From Methylobacterium iners (lineage in GTDB: Bacteria > Pseudomonadota > Alphaproteobacteria > Rhizobiales > Beijerinckiaceae): a stretch of 50,232 nucleotides of DNA. How positions within the stretch are numbered: position 1 is the stretch's first letter; each line of letters begins with the position of its first letter. The stretch covers positions 1 through 50,232 of the forward strand of contig NZ_BPQP01000065.1 in assembly GCF_022179305.1 (NCBI RefSeq), read 5' to 3'. Below the pieces are notes generated by a model, which was not told the origin of the DNA, searched no databases, and saw only the letters and a list, made by a program, of their open reading frames with translations. Both the position numbers and the translations under genes were made by a program. This document shows, in pieces, positions 17,608 to 27,411 of this stretch.

Positions 17608-17680
17608 AGGCTGGTCTGCCCTCGATGAGTGGGATGACCGCGGCGCGCAATTCCTGCGCGGGTGTCAAAGGATAAGCGAC

Positions 17681-18754
17681 GTGAGGCACATCGGCGGTCT
17701 GCTGAAGCGATTCTCCCGCGCGCGAGACCGCGCGCAGGATCAGTCTTCCCTCGATCCGGCGACAAGGCTCCTCTCAGCATCTCCCCTCCCCGCGGCCTCT
17801 CCGGCACCTGCGCCGATCGTCGAGGGCGAGACGACGTGGCGGCAGGTCCTCGATCCCGACTGGGACGCGAAGCGCAGGGTCCTCGACTGGAAGGGCCTGC
17901 CGCAGGTCCACAACTACGTCGCTCAGCTGATGACGGGCCGCAACCTTGCTGAGCGCGGCATGTGGCTCGACTGGACCCTCGACCGCCACCTTACGCCCCT
18001 ACGGCAGCGGCTCGGTCGCGACCTCAGCCTGGCCTCCTTCGGGTGCGGGCCGGGCGGGATCGAGGAGGCCATCCTGCGCGACGGCGGCTGGCCTCTCAGG
18101 AAGATCACGCTCTACGAATACGACGAAGCCCTGCTTCAGGATGCGCAGCGCAAGATCCAGGTCTTCCCTATTGAATCCGAGTTTCTCGCCTTCGACTTCA
18201 ACCACCCGCCAGCCGTCGACCGGAGCTTCGACGTGGTGTTCTTCTGCCACGCGCTCCACCACTGCTCCGATCTCGAACGCTTCCTCCCCTTCCTCAACCG
18301 GATCGTTTCTCCCGGCGGCCTGATCCTCGGCCTCGACTATTTCGGTCCGCCGCGCCTGCAAATGGACCGGGAGGCACGCCAGCTCGCCGACGAAATCTTC
18401 GCCTCTCTCCCTGAGCACCTGCGCGTGAACTTGAAGGCGGAGCGGGCGGGTCAGGTCGACGAGCGCCTGACGCTGCCAACGATCCAGTCGGTCGCCTCAT
18501 ACGATCCGAGCGAGGCGCCGCGCAGCGCGGACCTTCGCTCGATGCTCTTCTCAGCCTTCGACGTGGTGGAGGTCCTGCCCATGGGCGGAACTCTCTTGCG
18601 CAACCTGCTCGCCGACCGCGCCGGAAATTTTCAAAGTGAGAGCGATCACGCGATCCTCGACCTCATAATGATGATCGAGCGGTTGGCAATCGAGACTCGT
18701 GTGATCGCCTCGGACGACCTCTACTTCGTGGTGAAGCCCACCGACCGGATCTGA
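17681..18754 (+). CDS. Class I SAM-dependent methyltransferase inside the T2SS locus
   Basis: This is about 357 residues from GTG 17681, chosen because AAAGGA lies about 8 bases upstream; an in-frame TTG at 17582 would overlap gspI. The Rossmann methyltransferase core is clear: motif I LASFGCGPGG (about 117-126), an acidic YEYDEALL after strand 2, DVVFFCHALHHCSDLERFL, and SPGGLILGLDYFGP. The family resembles small-molecule or glycan methyltransferases rather than the membrane prepilin N-methylase. The gene is convergent with gspK, 17 bases away. Its substrate is unknown. It sits between two halves of the pseudopilin gene set. Confidence 0.8.
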   Translation: MRHIGGLLKRFSRARDRAQDQSSLDPATRLLSASPLPAASPAPAPIVEGETTWRQVLDPDWDAKRRVLDWKGLPQVHNYVAQLMTGRNLAERGMWLDWTLDRHLTPLRQRLGRDLSLASFGCGPGGIEEAILRDGGWPLRKITLYEYDEALLQDAQRKIQVFPIESEFLAFDFNHPPAVDRSFDVVFFCHALHHCSDLERFLPFLNRIVSPGGLILGLDYFGPPRLQMDREARQLADEIFASLPEHLRVNLKAERAGQVDERLTLPTIQSVASYDPSEAPRSADLRSMLFSAFDVVEVLPMGGTLLRNLLADRAGNFQSESDHAILDLIMMIERLAIETRVIASDDLYFVVKPTDRI

Positions 18755-18771
18755 ACGAAGCCGCCTGCGTC

Positions 18772-19641
18772 TCACCTCTGCCAGGCGGTGACGTAGTAGG
18801 GTGCCTCGCGCGTCGGGGCGCGGGTCAGGGTCACGACGACGCTGCGTGTAGCCGATCCGACGCTGATCGCCGTTACCCGGACCCGGAAGGCAGCGCCGCG
18901 CACCGTGGTGAGCAGCGTGTGCTGCTTGGGCAGGAGCGCCTTAAGCTGATCCGCGACCGTGGCGCTCGGGCTGTTGCGAAGAGCGAGAATCCGAGCGGCC
19001 AGGCTCGGCGTCATCTCAGGCAGCGCCATCAGGACTGCTGTGGAGGCTTCCAGGGCGTTCACACGGCCCTGCACGTTTTCGACGGTGAGCAGCGGTGCGA
19101 TGGCCGCGACGTCGTCCTCCGACACACCGGCGAGCCAGCGCAACTCGGCGACCTTGCGGAACCCGTCCTTGCCGCGGCCCACGGGCTTGGCCGCCAAGTT
19201 AATCCTTGCCGGATCGACGTTCGGCGGCGGTTTGTCCTCGTAGCGGTCGCGCCATTGCACGACGCGGGCGGCGAACTCATCCGGCTTCAAGCTCGTCAGC
19301 CCTGCCGCCTGGTAGGCGCCGGCGAGCAAAATGGGATCAGACCAGTTCAGGTCGATGCGCCCAGATTCATCTTCGGCCGTGACGATGATCACTCCGCTGT
19401 CGAGAGTAATCCGCTGCTCGCGGATGCGGGAGACCGGCAGCTTCAGGTCGAACAGTTCGTAGGCCGCCACATCAATCCCAGCGCGCAACAAGCCCTCAAG
19501 CCTCAGGTCGTCGGCCGTGCTCCGGACCCCGACGAGGGCTGATCGCACAAGGAGAGCCGTCCCTCCGGTGAGGCTCAAGAGCAGCGCCATGATACCGAGC
19601 ACGGCGACGAGGACGAACCCATCCCGGCGACCGCCGCGCAT
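18772..19641 (-). CDS. gspK: T2SS minor pseudopilin GspK
   Basis: GspK caps the pseudopilus tip. The start ATG 19641 lies just after the gspJ stop and gives a short leader MRGGRRDG^FVLVAVLGIMALL. It lacks Glu at +5, the hallmark of GspK among pseudopilins. The 289-residue length is in the range of this largest pseudopilin. The GspK alpha-domain is visible: DESGRIDLNW, DEFAARVVQWRDRYEDK, and NALEASTAVLMALPEMTPS. An upstream in-frame start would extend 28 residues into gspJ and is less likely. Confidence 0.9.
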   Translation of the reverse strand: MRGGRRDGFVLVAVLGIMALLLSLTGGTALLVRSALVGVRSTADDLRLEGLLRAGIDVAAYELFDLKLPVSRIREQRITLDSGVIIVTAEDESGRIDLNWSDPILLAGAYQAAGLTSLKPDEFAARVVQWRDRYEDKPPPNVDPARINLAAKPVGRGKDGFRKVAELRWLAGVSEDDVAAIAPLLTVENVQGRVNALEASTAVLMALPEMTPSLAARILALRNSPSATVADQLKALLPKQHTLLTTVRGAAFRVRVTAISVGSATRSVVVTLTRAPTREAPYYVTAWQR

Positions 19642-19642
19642 A

Positions 19643-20437
19643 TCAGCGTGCCCCGCGCGCGGCGGTTGCGTCAGGGAGGGGCGCACCGGCCTCGCCCTGG
19701 CCCTCGCCGGCCTGATCGTCGACACGGCTGCAGAAGGCCTTCCGCGGTACGGCGCAGCCCGGCTCTGCCTCGATCCTCAGGGGAACACGCAGGCTCGACA
19801 GAGTGCTGCCGCTCGCCGGATCGGTGAAGGCAATGCGCACGGCCACCGGCATCGCGTCGCTGATGGGCCAATCGTCGAGCACGAGTTCCGGACCGCCCGC
19901 GCTCACGGCGCCGACATACGCGAAGCGGACCCGGGCCGGTCCGGCATAGAGGGACCGCGCCGGTCCGAAATCTAGGGTGGAGGCGTCACGATCGAGCGGC
20001 GACAGGGGCGCCTCGGCGCGAAAGACGCTGCCGCCGTCCCTCGTCTCGGAGCTTTGAAGAAGCACCGCCGCGGTCTGCCCTAAACGATCGGCGTCGAGGC
20101 GATCGAGGGCGAGCAGCACCCGGTTGGGCGATCCGGTAAAGACGAAGCCCCGTGGCCCTGGACCAGCCCACCGGGCGCGGGCTACCGTCTCGAGATCGCG
20201 TGACATGGCAGCGAGACCCCGGGTAGCGGCGTCCACGCGGTCAGTCTGCTGCGCCGTGAGATCAGCCTGCCGCGACATCAATCCCAGCAAGGAGCCCACG
20301 CCGACGAGGATCACTGCGCCGATCGCCATCGTCGAGAGGGCTTCGGTCAGCAGAAACCCCGCCGTTCTCGACTCAGCGGCAAGTCCATTACGCGGGCTCT
20401 TGTCGTGCCTCGGCCTTAGACCTGCCCTACTCATCAC
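19643..20437 (-). CDS. gspJ: T2SS minor pseudopilin GspJ
   Basis: GspJ is part of the I-J-K tip complex. The 264-residue precursor has a 27-residue leader with several basic residues, the cleavage site TAG^FLLTEALSTMAIGAV with Glu at +5 (Glu32), and a beta-rich globular domain (RVLLALDRLDADRLG, ARVRFAYVGAV, MPVAVRIAFTDP). The C-terminus is a low-complexity tail. It overlaps gspH by 11 bases and is followed closely by gspK. The assignment as J rather than I rests on size and on the H-J-K order. Confidence 0.8.
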   Translation of the reverse strand: MMSRAGLRPRHDKSPRNGLAAESRTAGFLLTEALSTMAIGAVILVGVGSLLGLMSRQADLTAQQTDRVDAATRGLAAMSRDLETVARARWAGPGPRGFVFTGSPNRVLLALDRLDADRLGQTAAVLLQSSETRDGGSVFRAEAPLSPLDRDASTLDFGPARSLYAGPARVRFAYVGAVSAGGPELVLDDWPISDAMPVAVRIAFTDPASGSTLSSLRVPLRIEAEPGCAVPRKAFCSRVDDQAGEGQGEAGAPLPDATAARGAR

Positions 20438-20897
20438 GGGTGGCGCCCCTCTCGAGGTCGACCGCGCCAGTGAGCGGGTTCACGCGAACCGCAAGGATGC
20501 CAGCCCGATCAGCGCGCATCAGGAAGATCTCGCCTCCCGACGCGCTGCCATCGGGCAAGAAACGGACGCCGTCGAGTGCCGCGCCAGACACGCGCAGGAA
20601 GAGGGTTGTTGGGATGACGACCTCACCGTTGTTGGCGCTCGAACGCAGCCTGCCATTGACCAGGTCAACAAGAGTGGTGACCGGCCGGCCACTCCGAAGC
20701 GCCTCATCGCGATCGGCTCGCAGCATCGCCACAACCTCGAACCCTTTGATCCGCAGGCTGGTCGCACCGCCCGAGAAGGACACGCGCGGCAATGCAAGAA
20801 CCGCGATCAAGCTGATAATCGCAAGCACGAGTGTCATCTCGACCAAGGTGAACCCGGCGTCATCCGGTCTGCGGCAGGCGGCACGTGCGCGTATCAT
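20427..20897 (-). CDS. gspH: T2SS minor pseudopilin GspH
   Basis: This 156-residue precursor has a 15-residue leader, the cleavage site DAG^FTLVEMTLVLAIISLIA with Glu at +5 (Glu20), and a GspH-type beta-domain: ADRDEALRSGRPVTTLVDL, GVRFLPDGSASGGEIFL, and RVNPLTGAVDLERG near the end. It is the first gene of the minus-strand gspH-J-K run. The upstream neighbour on the same strand is a large glycosyltransferase gene that ends 96 bases before it, so shared transcription is possible. Confidence 0.9.
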   Translation of the reverse strand: MIRARAACRRPDDAGFTLVEMTLVLAIISLIAVLALPRVSFSGGATSLRIKGFEVVAMLRADRDEALRSGRPVTTLVDLVNGRLRSSANNGEVVIPTTLFLRVSGAALDGVRFLPDGSASGGEIFLMRADRAGILAVRVNPLTGAVDLERGATRDE

Positions 20898-20993
20898 GCT
20901 GCGTGAGAAAACCTGCCTTTGGGCCGAGACGGCCTTGATTAAGCAGCGTTAGTCTCCCAGCGCGTCAAATTCGAGGCGCCGCGCCCATCGCGT

Positions 20994-23900
20994 TCAGATC
21001 CAGTGCTCAACCGAGTCCTGATCGATATCAGCAGCAATCGTATCAGCCAGCACAGCCAGTGGGTCAGGGCCAGGTAAGATCACGGACTGTCGGCCTACGA
21101 TTCCCGAACGCCAGCGCTCAGCATGCGGCGCGATTAACCTGCACAGCCCCGGGACGTCGGGCGTCGTTTCGATGGGGTAGACGCGGTGCGTCGTAATATC
21201 GGAAGCTATAACCGGTAGTCCCATCGCGAGCGCCAAAGCGATGCCGCAATCAGCGCCTTGCCAGCGCTGCGTCGTCACATAAAGGTCACTGGCTGCCAAC
21301 AATTCGACGAGGTCAGCGTTGCTCACGCCGCCATGTGCCACGAGGTCCGTCGGCAGACGATTGGCTGGGTAGCCAATGGGGCCTCGATCCACCGCCACGA
21401 ATAGCGCACGCCCTGCAAGCGCCGGATCAGTGAAAGCATATTCAGCTGCAAGGGCAACCAAGTCGTTAAAGCCGTTATATCGACTCTCGGCTTCGCCCGT
21501 ATGGCAGTAACTGAGCACAACGAACCGGTCGGAAAAGCCGAATTTCTCACGCAAGGTCGATCGGCGCTCCTCCCAAACGTTCGACCAAACCGCGTTCGGC
21601 ACGGGGCCGTCGCGAAGGAGAACCGTTTCCTGACCGAACAGTGCATCCTGTGCCGCGACCGAGGTGCAAAAGACGCGACGTGCCAGCGAGGCGCAGACGC
21701 GCTTCTCTAGGATTGCATCCTCCCGTTCATCGCGATCCGGAAACAGATCTGGGGAAGGGTCGCCATGATCTATCAGATAGACGAGTGGGCGTCGGCCGAG
21801 AAGGCGGGTGACCGCGAAGAACGGTGCGGTATGAGCAACGATCGCATCGACACCCTCCTTTATTGCGAAGGTCGCGGCCTCTCCAACATCTGCAAGTACG
21901 ACGTGCCGGCAGTCATGGACCTCAAGATCGCGCGCTTGATCAAGACCACCGATAATGACTTCGAAGTCCCGGGATAATAGAGAAACTTGCTGCTCCGCGA
22001 CCATGCGCCCGACATGGCTTCCAACTCCTAGAAGACTGCTCAAGAGCAACACCCTGTGAGTCCCGCAGGCGCGACGTCGCCAACGAGGAACCACCCGCGG
22101 CGGCACAGCAAGGTGACCGACCTTCGTCAATGACAAGTTCGGATTGTAGAACGGATCGTCCCGGATGACGGAGGCATGTCGACGTCGTACCAGGTTGCCC
22201 TCGCGGATGCTGCGGCTCCGAGCGGCACGACTTACCGTTCGACCGCGCGAGAGTGACTCGTGATGATAGAGAAGGGGCTCGGCAACGTAGAGGTTGCGAT
22301 ACCCGGCCTCGCTTGCTCTGCAGCAGAGGTCCACGTCGTTGAAGTCGATACGCAACAATGGATCGAAGCCGCCGAGCTCTTCAAAGAGCGCGCGTCGGAT
22401 TGCAAGGCAGGCACCGGTGACCGCACCAATCTCGCGGGTCGTGTCTACATTGCGCGCAGTGGCAGCCGGCAGATCAACAAGGACGTGCCCGCCAATGTTG
22501 TCTATTCCGAGCACCACCCCGCCGTGCTGCACTGTGTCATCCGGATAAAGCAGTTGTGCACCGACGGCACCAACGTCAGGCAGCTTGGCTAGACAAACAA
22601 GCTTTCGCAGCCAGTCCTCCTGCCGGATTGTTATATCGTTGTTGAGGAAAATTAGGATCTCTGAAGCCGATTTTGCTGCACCGTCGTTGCAGATTTTCGA
22701 GAAGTTGAATGTTCCAGACGAAACGACAACACACACTCGAGAACTCGATACGATCCGATCGAAATACTCAAAGGTTTCATCCTCGACAGAGTCATTGTCC
22801 ACTATAATGATACGATATCGGTCCGCGCTGTAATCAGTCACTGCGAGAATGCTGTCGATACAATCTCGCAGTAAGCCACTCCGATCGCGCGTTGGAATGA
22901 TAATATCAACGGTTGGGAGCGAAACGAGCGCCATAGTAAACGGCAACCATGTTCTATCAGCACCGGGTACGGGTTGATTCATCCGCGATGGCAGCACAGC
23001 CTCCTCGACAATTTGATGGTAGAGGATAAGTGGAATGCGCACGACCTGCGAATGATTGAACTGAAGCAGCAGATCAGCCCATTTCCTATCGGAGTTGCCT
23101 GGCTGGGTGAGAGCAATGGATATCGCCTTGCGCGTGCGTGATCCGTTGCGCAAAGCGACTAGCAAACCGGCGTAGGGCACCTGCCGCATGAAGACGGGGG
23201 ACATCGACGGCTTGAACACGGGCGCATGCCGCACACCAACATGATCAATTCGATCGTGGTCGCTATAGGCAGCTTCTGCCCCCGAGTGGCTGAGTGCAAA
23301 CGCGAACGTATGACAGGCGTGAGGCCGCAATCGGCATACTCCGGTGCCGAGGAGGATGACCTCACCGTCCTTGAGACTATCCAGCGCACTGCCGATAGTG
23401 TCGACGCAGAACACCCGAGGCTCAGCCGTTGCTAGTGCGACAACCGTCGCCCATGACGAGGTGTCCAAACACGGAGCGCGCAACAAACACGCGCACCAAT
23501 CTGCGCCAATCTGATCGGTAATGGCCTTTAGAAATTCCTTGAGTTTAGTGACACTTTGCTCATCGACGAGAAAGAGGCAACGAACGGCCGGCAACTTCGG
23601 GCTAGCGATAATTATTTTGCGGTCTTTTTCAGTAAAATCATCGTAAACTGCAAGCCATCGCTCATAGCGTGAGCTACCCGTCGGAAGATATCCTCTCCGC
23701 AGACCAATCCGGAGGAAATGCACAATCGGACTTGGGAAGTTAACGCGGTACTCCGGGTACGTAAGGGCATAATGTTCGGCATCGAAGCCCGGGCCAGGAT
23801 TACGTAGCTCAACTGCCCCATATTCTAGGTAATGTATAAGCGCGTCTTTACCGCTTCGTGCGACGTCCGGGTAAGCCTCGTAATACCAAGCCTCGTCGAG

Positions 23901-24260
23901 CAGACCGCTTGTGCGGAGAAGATAAATCAGAGACTCATCATCATTTGAGAGCCAATGTGGTGGCTCTTCACCTTGCTCGCCCTCATCAAGTGCCCGTAGG
24001 AAAGGTGGCATTGGATCCAACCCAGCCTCGGGGAGCGCATTCAGATATCGGCGCGTGTCAAAATTCGGGCCGGGATCCCGATGCTCGTACATGCCGTGCT
24101 CGCAGAAATGAGCCAATGGACCTGCATCTGATGTCCTGACGTCAGGATACTTTCTGAGATACCACTCTTCATCGAAAAGGCTCGAGGTTCGAACGCGTTC
24201 GGTGCATGCCTGAATGCTGGGAGAAATTCGACTGCGGCGCTTGAACGGAAAAAATTTCAT
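20994..24260 (-). CDS. Large PDV-repeat/GT2/GT4 glycosyltransferase
   Basis: The 1088-residue protein has three parts. Residues about 28-195 hold PDV-type modules, including SLFDEEWYLRKYPDVRTSD, GLLDEAWYYEAYPDVARSG and GFDAEHYALTYPEYR. Residues about 448-690 are a GT2 domain: VDIIIPTRDRSGLLRDCI, IIVDNDS, and ILIFLNNDITIRQEDWL, with a DxD-like NND site. Residues about 760-1080 look like a GT4 half (HRVLLLSSLLGVGSHVGR, LAASDLYVTTQRWQGADCG, LALAMGLPVIASDI). This is the layout of large polymerising or multi-sugar surface-glycan transferases. It lies upstream of gspHJK on the same strand. Confidence 0.85.
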   Translation of the reverse strand: MKFFPFKRRSRISPSIQACTERVRTSSLFDEEWYLRKYPDVRTSDAGPLAHFCEHGMYEHRDPGPNFDTRRYLNALPEAGLDPMPPFLRALDEGEQGEEPPHWLSNDDESLIYLLRTSGLLDEAWYYEAYPDVARSGKDALIHYLEYGAVELRNPGPGFDAEHYALTYPEYRVNFPSPIVHFLRIGLRRGYLPTGSSRYERWLAVYDDFTEKDRKIIIASPKLPAVRCLFLVDEQSVTKLKEFLKAITDQIGADWCACLLRAPCLDTSSWATVVALATAEPRVFCVDTIGSALDSLKDGEVILLGTGVCRLRPHACHTFAFALSHSGAEAAYSDHDRIDHVGVRHAPVFKPSMSPVFMRQVPYAGLLVALRNGSRTRKAISIALTQPGNSDRKWADLLLQFNHSQVVRIPLILYHQIVEEAVLPSRMNQPVPGADRTWLPFTMALVSLPTVDIIIPTRDRSGLLRDCIDSILAVTDYSADRYRIIIVDNDSVEDETFEYFDRIVSSSRVCVVVSSGTFNFSKICNDGAAKSASEILIFLNNDITIRQEDWLRKLVCLAKLPDVGAVGAQLLYPDDTVQHGGVVLGIDNIGGHVLVDLPAATARNVDTTREIGAVTGACLAIRRALFEELGGFDPLLRIDFNDVDLCCRASEAGYRNLYVAEPLLYHHESLSRGRTVSRAARSRSIREGNLVRRRHASVIRDDPFYNPNLSLTKVGHLAVPPRVVPRWRRRACGTHRVLLLSSLLGVGSHVGRMVAEQQVSLLSRDFEVIIGGLDQARDLEVHDCRHVVLADVGEAATFAIKEGVDAIVAHTAPFFAVTRLLGRRPLVYLIDHGDPSPDLFPDRDEREDAILEKRVCASLARRVFCTSVAAQDALFGQETVLLRDGPVPNAVWSNVWEERRSTLREKFGFSDRFVVLSYCHTGEAESRYNGFNDLVALAAEYAFTDPALAGRALFVAVDRGPIGYPANRLPTDLVAHGGVSNADLVELLAASDLYVTTQRWQGADCGIALALAMGLPVIASDITTHRVYPIETTPDVPGLCRLIAPHAERWRSGIVGRQSVILPGPDPLAVLADTIAADIDQDSVEHWI

Positions 24261-24966
24261 TTCGCTGCGCTCTGTCGAGCACTGACCAAAGGTTTTCTAC
24301 CGAGAATTATACGCCAGCGACATGCATCGTCTGTAGGCTTGACTTGAGGCATTCTCAATCCGTGAATTTCTTGTCGTCGATAAACTTGTATAACGCCTTT
24401 ACTTAACGCGTATCTGTGCAATCTATCTTTGACCGAAGCATCTTATTTCGAAAGCCTGGAGATTCGTAGGATGGCTCGTTCGCGACGCGGATCGGGCCCA
24501 AAATCCCGCTCAACTGAGCAGGCATTAGTTACTGGGTGCAAGACTGATGCAAGCACAGACTAACGTCTCAAGCCCTTATGCGTCTAGGGCCAGTCGTCTC
24601 TTGAACCTGTTTCAGGCGTTGGCGTTCTGCCCCTTTGTACGAGGAGATCTATCTTAAGAAGGTGCACTGGACCATATCGAAGCCGCTAGTGAAGGCCTAT
24701 CGACCCAGAGGGAAGACACTGCTGAGTGATCTGCGTCGGACGTTGTCGGCGATCCTCTGACGTCACCGATACGGACCCAAGTGGCGCGCGATCCCTGAGA
24801 CGATGGGGTAAGTGTGGGGGGCAGCTCAGATAGGAGGATGATCTTCAGCGCCCGCCTGAAATTGATTCTGGTGATGGATGGTCTTGCAGTGTTAGTTAGA
24901 GGGAGAGCGGAACCGGTCGAACGCTCAGGCCTTGACCCGTCGAGTTTACAACCGACGGAGTACGCG
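24261..24966. other. Gene-poor spacer upstream of the large glycosyltransferase
   Basis: The first 200 bases are AT-rich and likely hold the promoter of the minus-strand glycosyltransferase. The rest contains only an IS5-family transposase scar (24668-24831). No other coding or RNA feature is supported. Confidence 0.5.
24668..24831 (+). pseudogene. IS5-family transposase N-terminal remnant
   Basis: Plus-strand reading gives KPLVKAYRPRGKTLLSDLRR, then TLSAIL, a stop, RHRYGPKWRAIPETMG, another stop, and VWGAAQI. This matches the N-terminal helix-turn region of IS5-family transposases (LRRTLxAIxWRHxxGxKWRAIPxxLGPWWxAAQ). The first stop replaces the conserved Trp codon (TGG to TGA). The DDE domain is absent, so this is a dead fragment. 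Confidence 0.7.
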
Positions 24967-25119
24967 ATGCGAGTATTTCAGGTGAGACAGACGACGACGG
25001 GCATCATTCTTTGGACGGATACTGGGCCAGATGAGGCATTCGTTCTCGAGATCATGATCCACGAGGCAGGCTACGTGGATGCTGCTCATCTCCCGCAAAC
25101 GATCCAGATCGTGGGTTGA
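24967..25119 (+). CDS. Small hypothetical protein
   Basis: A 50-residue frame starts at ATG 24967, with CGGAG about 8 bases upstream. It contains MRVFQVRQTTTGIILWTDTG and an acidic C-terminal half. It is intact and protein-like, but no family is known to me. A longer in-frame ORF starts at 24814, yet that part overlaps an IS scar and is probably not coding. Confidence 0.4.
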   Translation: MRVFQVRQTTTGIILWTDTGPDEAFVLEIMIHEAGYVDAAHLPQTIQIVG

Positions 25120-25567
25120 AGGTTGAGACTCTCAACTTTTGGTCGATTTTTCAAGTGAATGGACGCAGCGGGGGCGACAAGGGACAGCCTATTGTTTGGC
25201 TTAAGCCGGGTAGCACGGCGGGTTTGAGGTAAGGCGGCGCTGGGCCGCACGGTTTTAACTGAAAGAGGAAACTCGCATTATGAACATATCGGAAGGATAG
25301 CTTAGCGGTGGTTGTGAGACTGACGCCCAAGGGCTTTATGAGGGTATCGTGACGCTCGACGACAAAGGCGGAGCGACCATTGCTGCGGTTCTTGCCGGCA
25401 ACTCGCAGCGAGCTTAGCTCAACTGCTGATGGTCATCGTCTGGACCTCACGGGAGCAATTCGGGCCGAGATTCACGTAAGCTGCAGAATCTTCAACCTCA
25501 ACACTAACGAGACGGCAAAGATAGATGCATTTTGCACGGCGATCCTATTGGCGAGACTAGTGAAGCA
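25120..25567. other. Spacer without a supported gene
   Basis: Short open stretches occur, such as GLYEGIVTLDDKGGATIAAV near 25330-25390, bounded by stops. They may be gene remnants, but nothing can be assigned. Confidence 0.4.
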
Positions 25568-25804
25568 ATGACCGAGATGCCCCGAAGATTAACTAGGACG
25601 CTCGCCACCGCGCACACGGACGGCTACGTGCAAGCTTTGCGAGACGTGCGCAGGTGGGCTCAAGCGAGGATCTCGAGCGAAGGCTCCTCGTCCGATGCCC
25701 AGTCGGACCTCAAGGCCATGATCCTTGCCATCGACAATCGCATGGCGGCCAAGCAAGGTGCGATCTGGTGTGACGATACCTGGGACGAGCCGTCCAGTGG
25801 TTGA
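25568..25804 (+). CDS. Small hypothetical protein
   Basis: This is 78 residues from ATG 25568, chosen over an upstream in-frame ATG at 25532 that has no ribosome-binding site. The N-terminal half is basic and helical (RRLTRTLATAHTDGYVQALR) and the C-terminus is acidic with one Cys. There is no recognised domain. It lies in a decayed region, so it may be a surviving accessory gene or a chance frame. Confidence 0.4.
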   Translation: MTEMPRRLTRTLATAHTDGYVQALRDVRRWAQARISSEGSSSDAQSDLKAMILAIDNRMAAKQGAIWCDDTWDEPSSG

Positions 25805-26488
25805 GAATGTCTGTGTTGGTCCGTTGCCCTGGCGCGGGACCTATGACTACAGCCGCGTACCTTCCCCGACGTCCTAGTTGACCGGACCGAGATTGACTCA
25901 TCAGAGCGCATCCGCCCACTACTGCAGACCGCCCCAATGTGTGGGTTCCGACTGCAACTCGTGCACCGTAAGGCGTCGATAATTGACGGCATCGGAGGCG
26001 TTACCCGGCTTATTGATGGCATTATGCCACGGGCCTAAAATCATCCTCTGCGTCAGCTATGTCCACATTGAGCGCCTGGACAGCGGGTGCTGCTTGGAAC
26101 CGGCACGGGAGGATCGGCGTCACGATGGCGGCGAAGGCTTTGCCGCGGGCGATCACAGATCGGTTTGGGGGTCTGGAGCTGGCGGCGGAGATTTAGTGTA
26201 AAATAACATTAACGAGGACCTCCGAGACAAGCGGCAAGGCCTACGCCGAGCTTTGCACAAAGCTAATCTCCTGAGTGGAGCCGCACGACACCATCAGTGA
26301 ACTGCAGCTCTCCGGACGCAGCGTAAAGGATACGGCACAATCCATCAGCGATGTTGATCTGGCGATCGTGCTTGTTCCGCCGCCGGGCGGCCACAACTCG
26401 GCCTTCGTCACCTAGCGCGCGGGTTCATAAGGCGTTCGACGACAGTCAACAAAAAGCTTCGCACGGCAGGTGCCGGCGGGGTAGTGAA
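25805..26488. other. Decayed region left of the IS2-group element
   Basis: A plus-strand frame of about 60 codons ends at TAA 26036-26038 (containing RIRPLLQTAPMCGFRLQLV and GGVTRLIDGIMPRA) and has no start codon. It looks like the C-terminus of a lost gene. The rest up to the IS target site has no supported feature. Confidence 0.4.
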
Positions 26489-26534
26489 ATGGCTGGAGTG
26501 CACCCCATTTGACCGGACAGGCAGCGGGGTGGGT

Positions 26535-27411
26535 TTATGCACTCCGGCTGAGGAACTCTCGGGGCGAGAGCATGCGCAGGCCGGAGTGCGGGTGGATCGT
26601 GTTGTAGTCCTCGAACCAAGCCGGCAGAAGCCGCATCACGGTCTTGGCGTCGGCCAAGATGGCGAGGCGGGCGTAGTCCCGCTTAAGCGTCTTCACGAAC
26701 GCCTCCGCGATGCCGTTGCTCTGCGGGGAGCGTACCGGGGTGAACAGAAGCCGCAGGCCGAGCGCGGCGGCCGTCTGCACGGTCTCCTTGGCGGTTGTCA
26801 GCGGAGCCGTTGTCGGACAGCCACTCGACTGGGTGCGGCGTCTTCGTCGCGCCGAACCGGCGCTCGCAGCAGGCGATCATCAGGTCGCAGACCATCTCGG
26901 CCGAGATACCCGTCGTGGCAGCCGACCACGCCATGATCTCGCGGTCGCAGGCATCGATGGCAAACAGCACGCGGACGACCGCACCGTCCCGGCAGCGCAG
27001 TTCGAGGTGGTCCGAGCACCAGCGCACGTTCGAGCGCAACGCCACCACGATGCCGTCGTGGGTTCGGCTGGGACGGCGGGCGGTGTGCGGCGCGAGGGTG
27101 AGCCCGTTCGCCCGCAGGATGCGCAGCACCCGCTTGGCATTGACGCTCGCCTCGCCGCGCGAGCGCAGCACCCGGTTCACCAGCGCGGTGACGCGGCGAT
27201 AGCCGTAGCTCGGGCGGGCATCGACGATCGCGCGGATCGTTGGCAACAGCCGCGCATCCTCGGGTTTGCGGTAGGGGCCACGCGGCCGAGCAGGTCGACT
27301 CAGGCGCTCGGCCAGGTGGGAGCGGGCCACGCCGAGCGTATCGGCGACCGCCTTCGTCGCGAACCGCCTGTCGGGCCGCTCCAGGAGGTGAGCGGCGAGG
27401 TCGGTTTTTTT
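26535..27411 (-). pseudogene. IS2-group transposase OrfB, frameshifted
   Basis: OrfB carries the DDE integrase core. The frame reads YRKPEDARLLPTIRAIVDAR, PSYGYRRVTALVNR, the first Asp in VRWCSDHLEL, and the second Asp in EWLSDNGSA. Right after NGSA (near 26795-26805) the frame is lost by a small indel. The next frame resumes with TAAALGLRLLFTP, QSNGIAEAFVKTLKRDY (the catalytic Glu), and HSGLRMLSPREFL. The transposase is therefore split between its second and third catalytic residues, so this copy cannot move on its own. Confidence 0.85.

Noticed and set aside
17582-17680. Longer N-terminus of the methyltransferase starting at TTG 17582
   Set aside because: It would overlap the end of gspI and reads as non-conserved sequence. 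GTG 17681 has a better ribosome-binding site.
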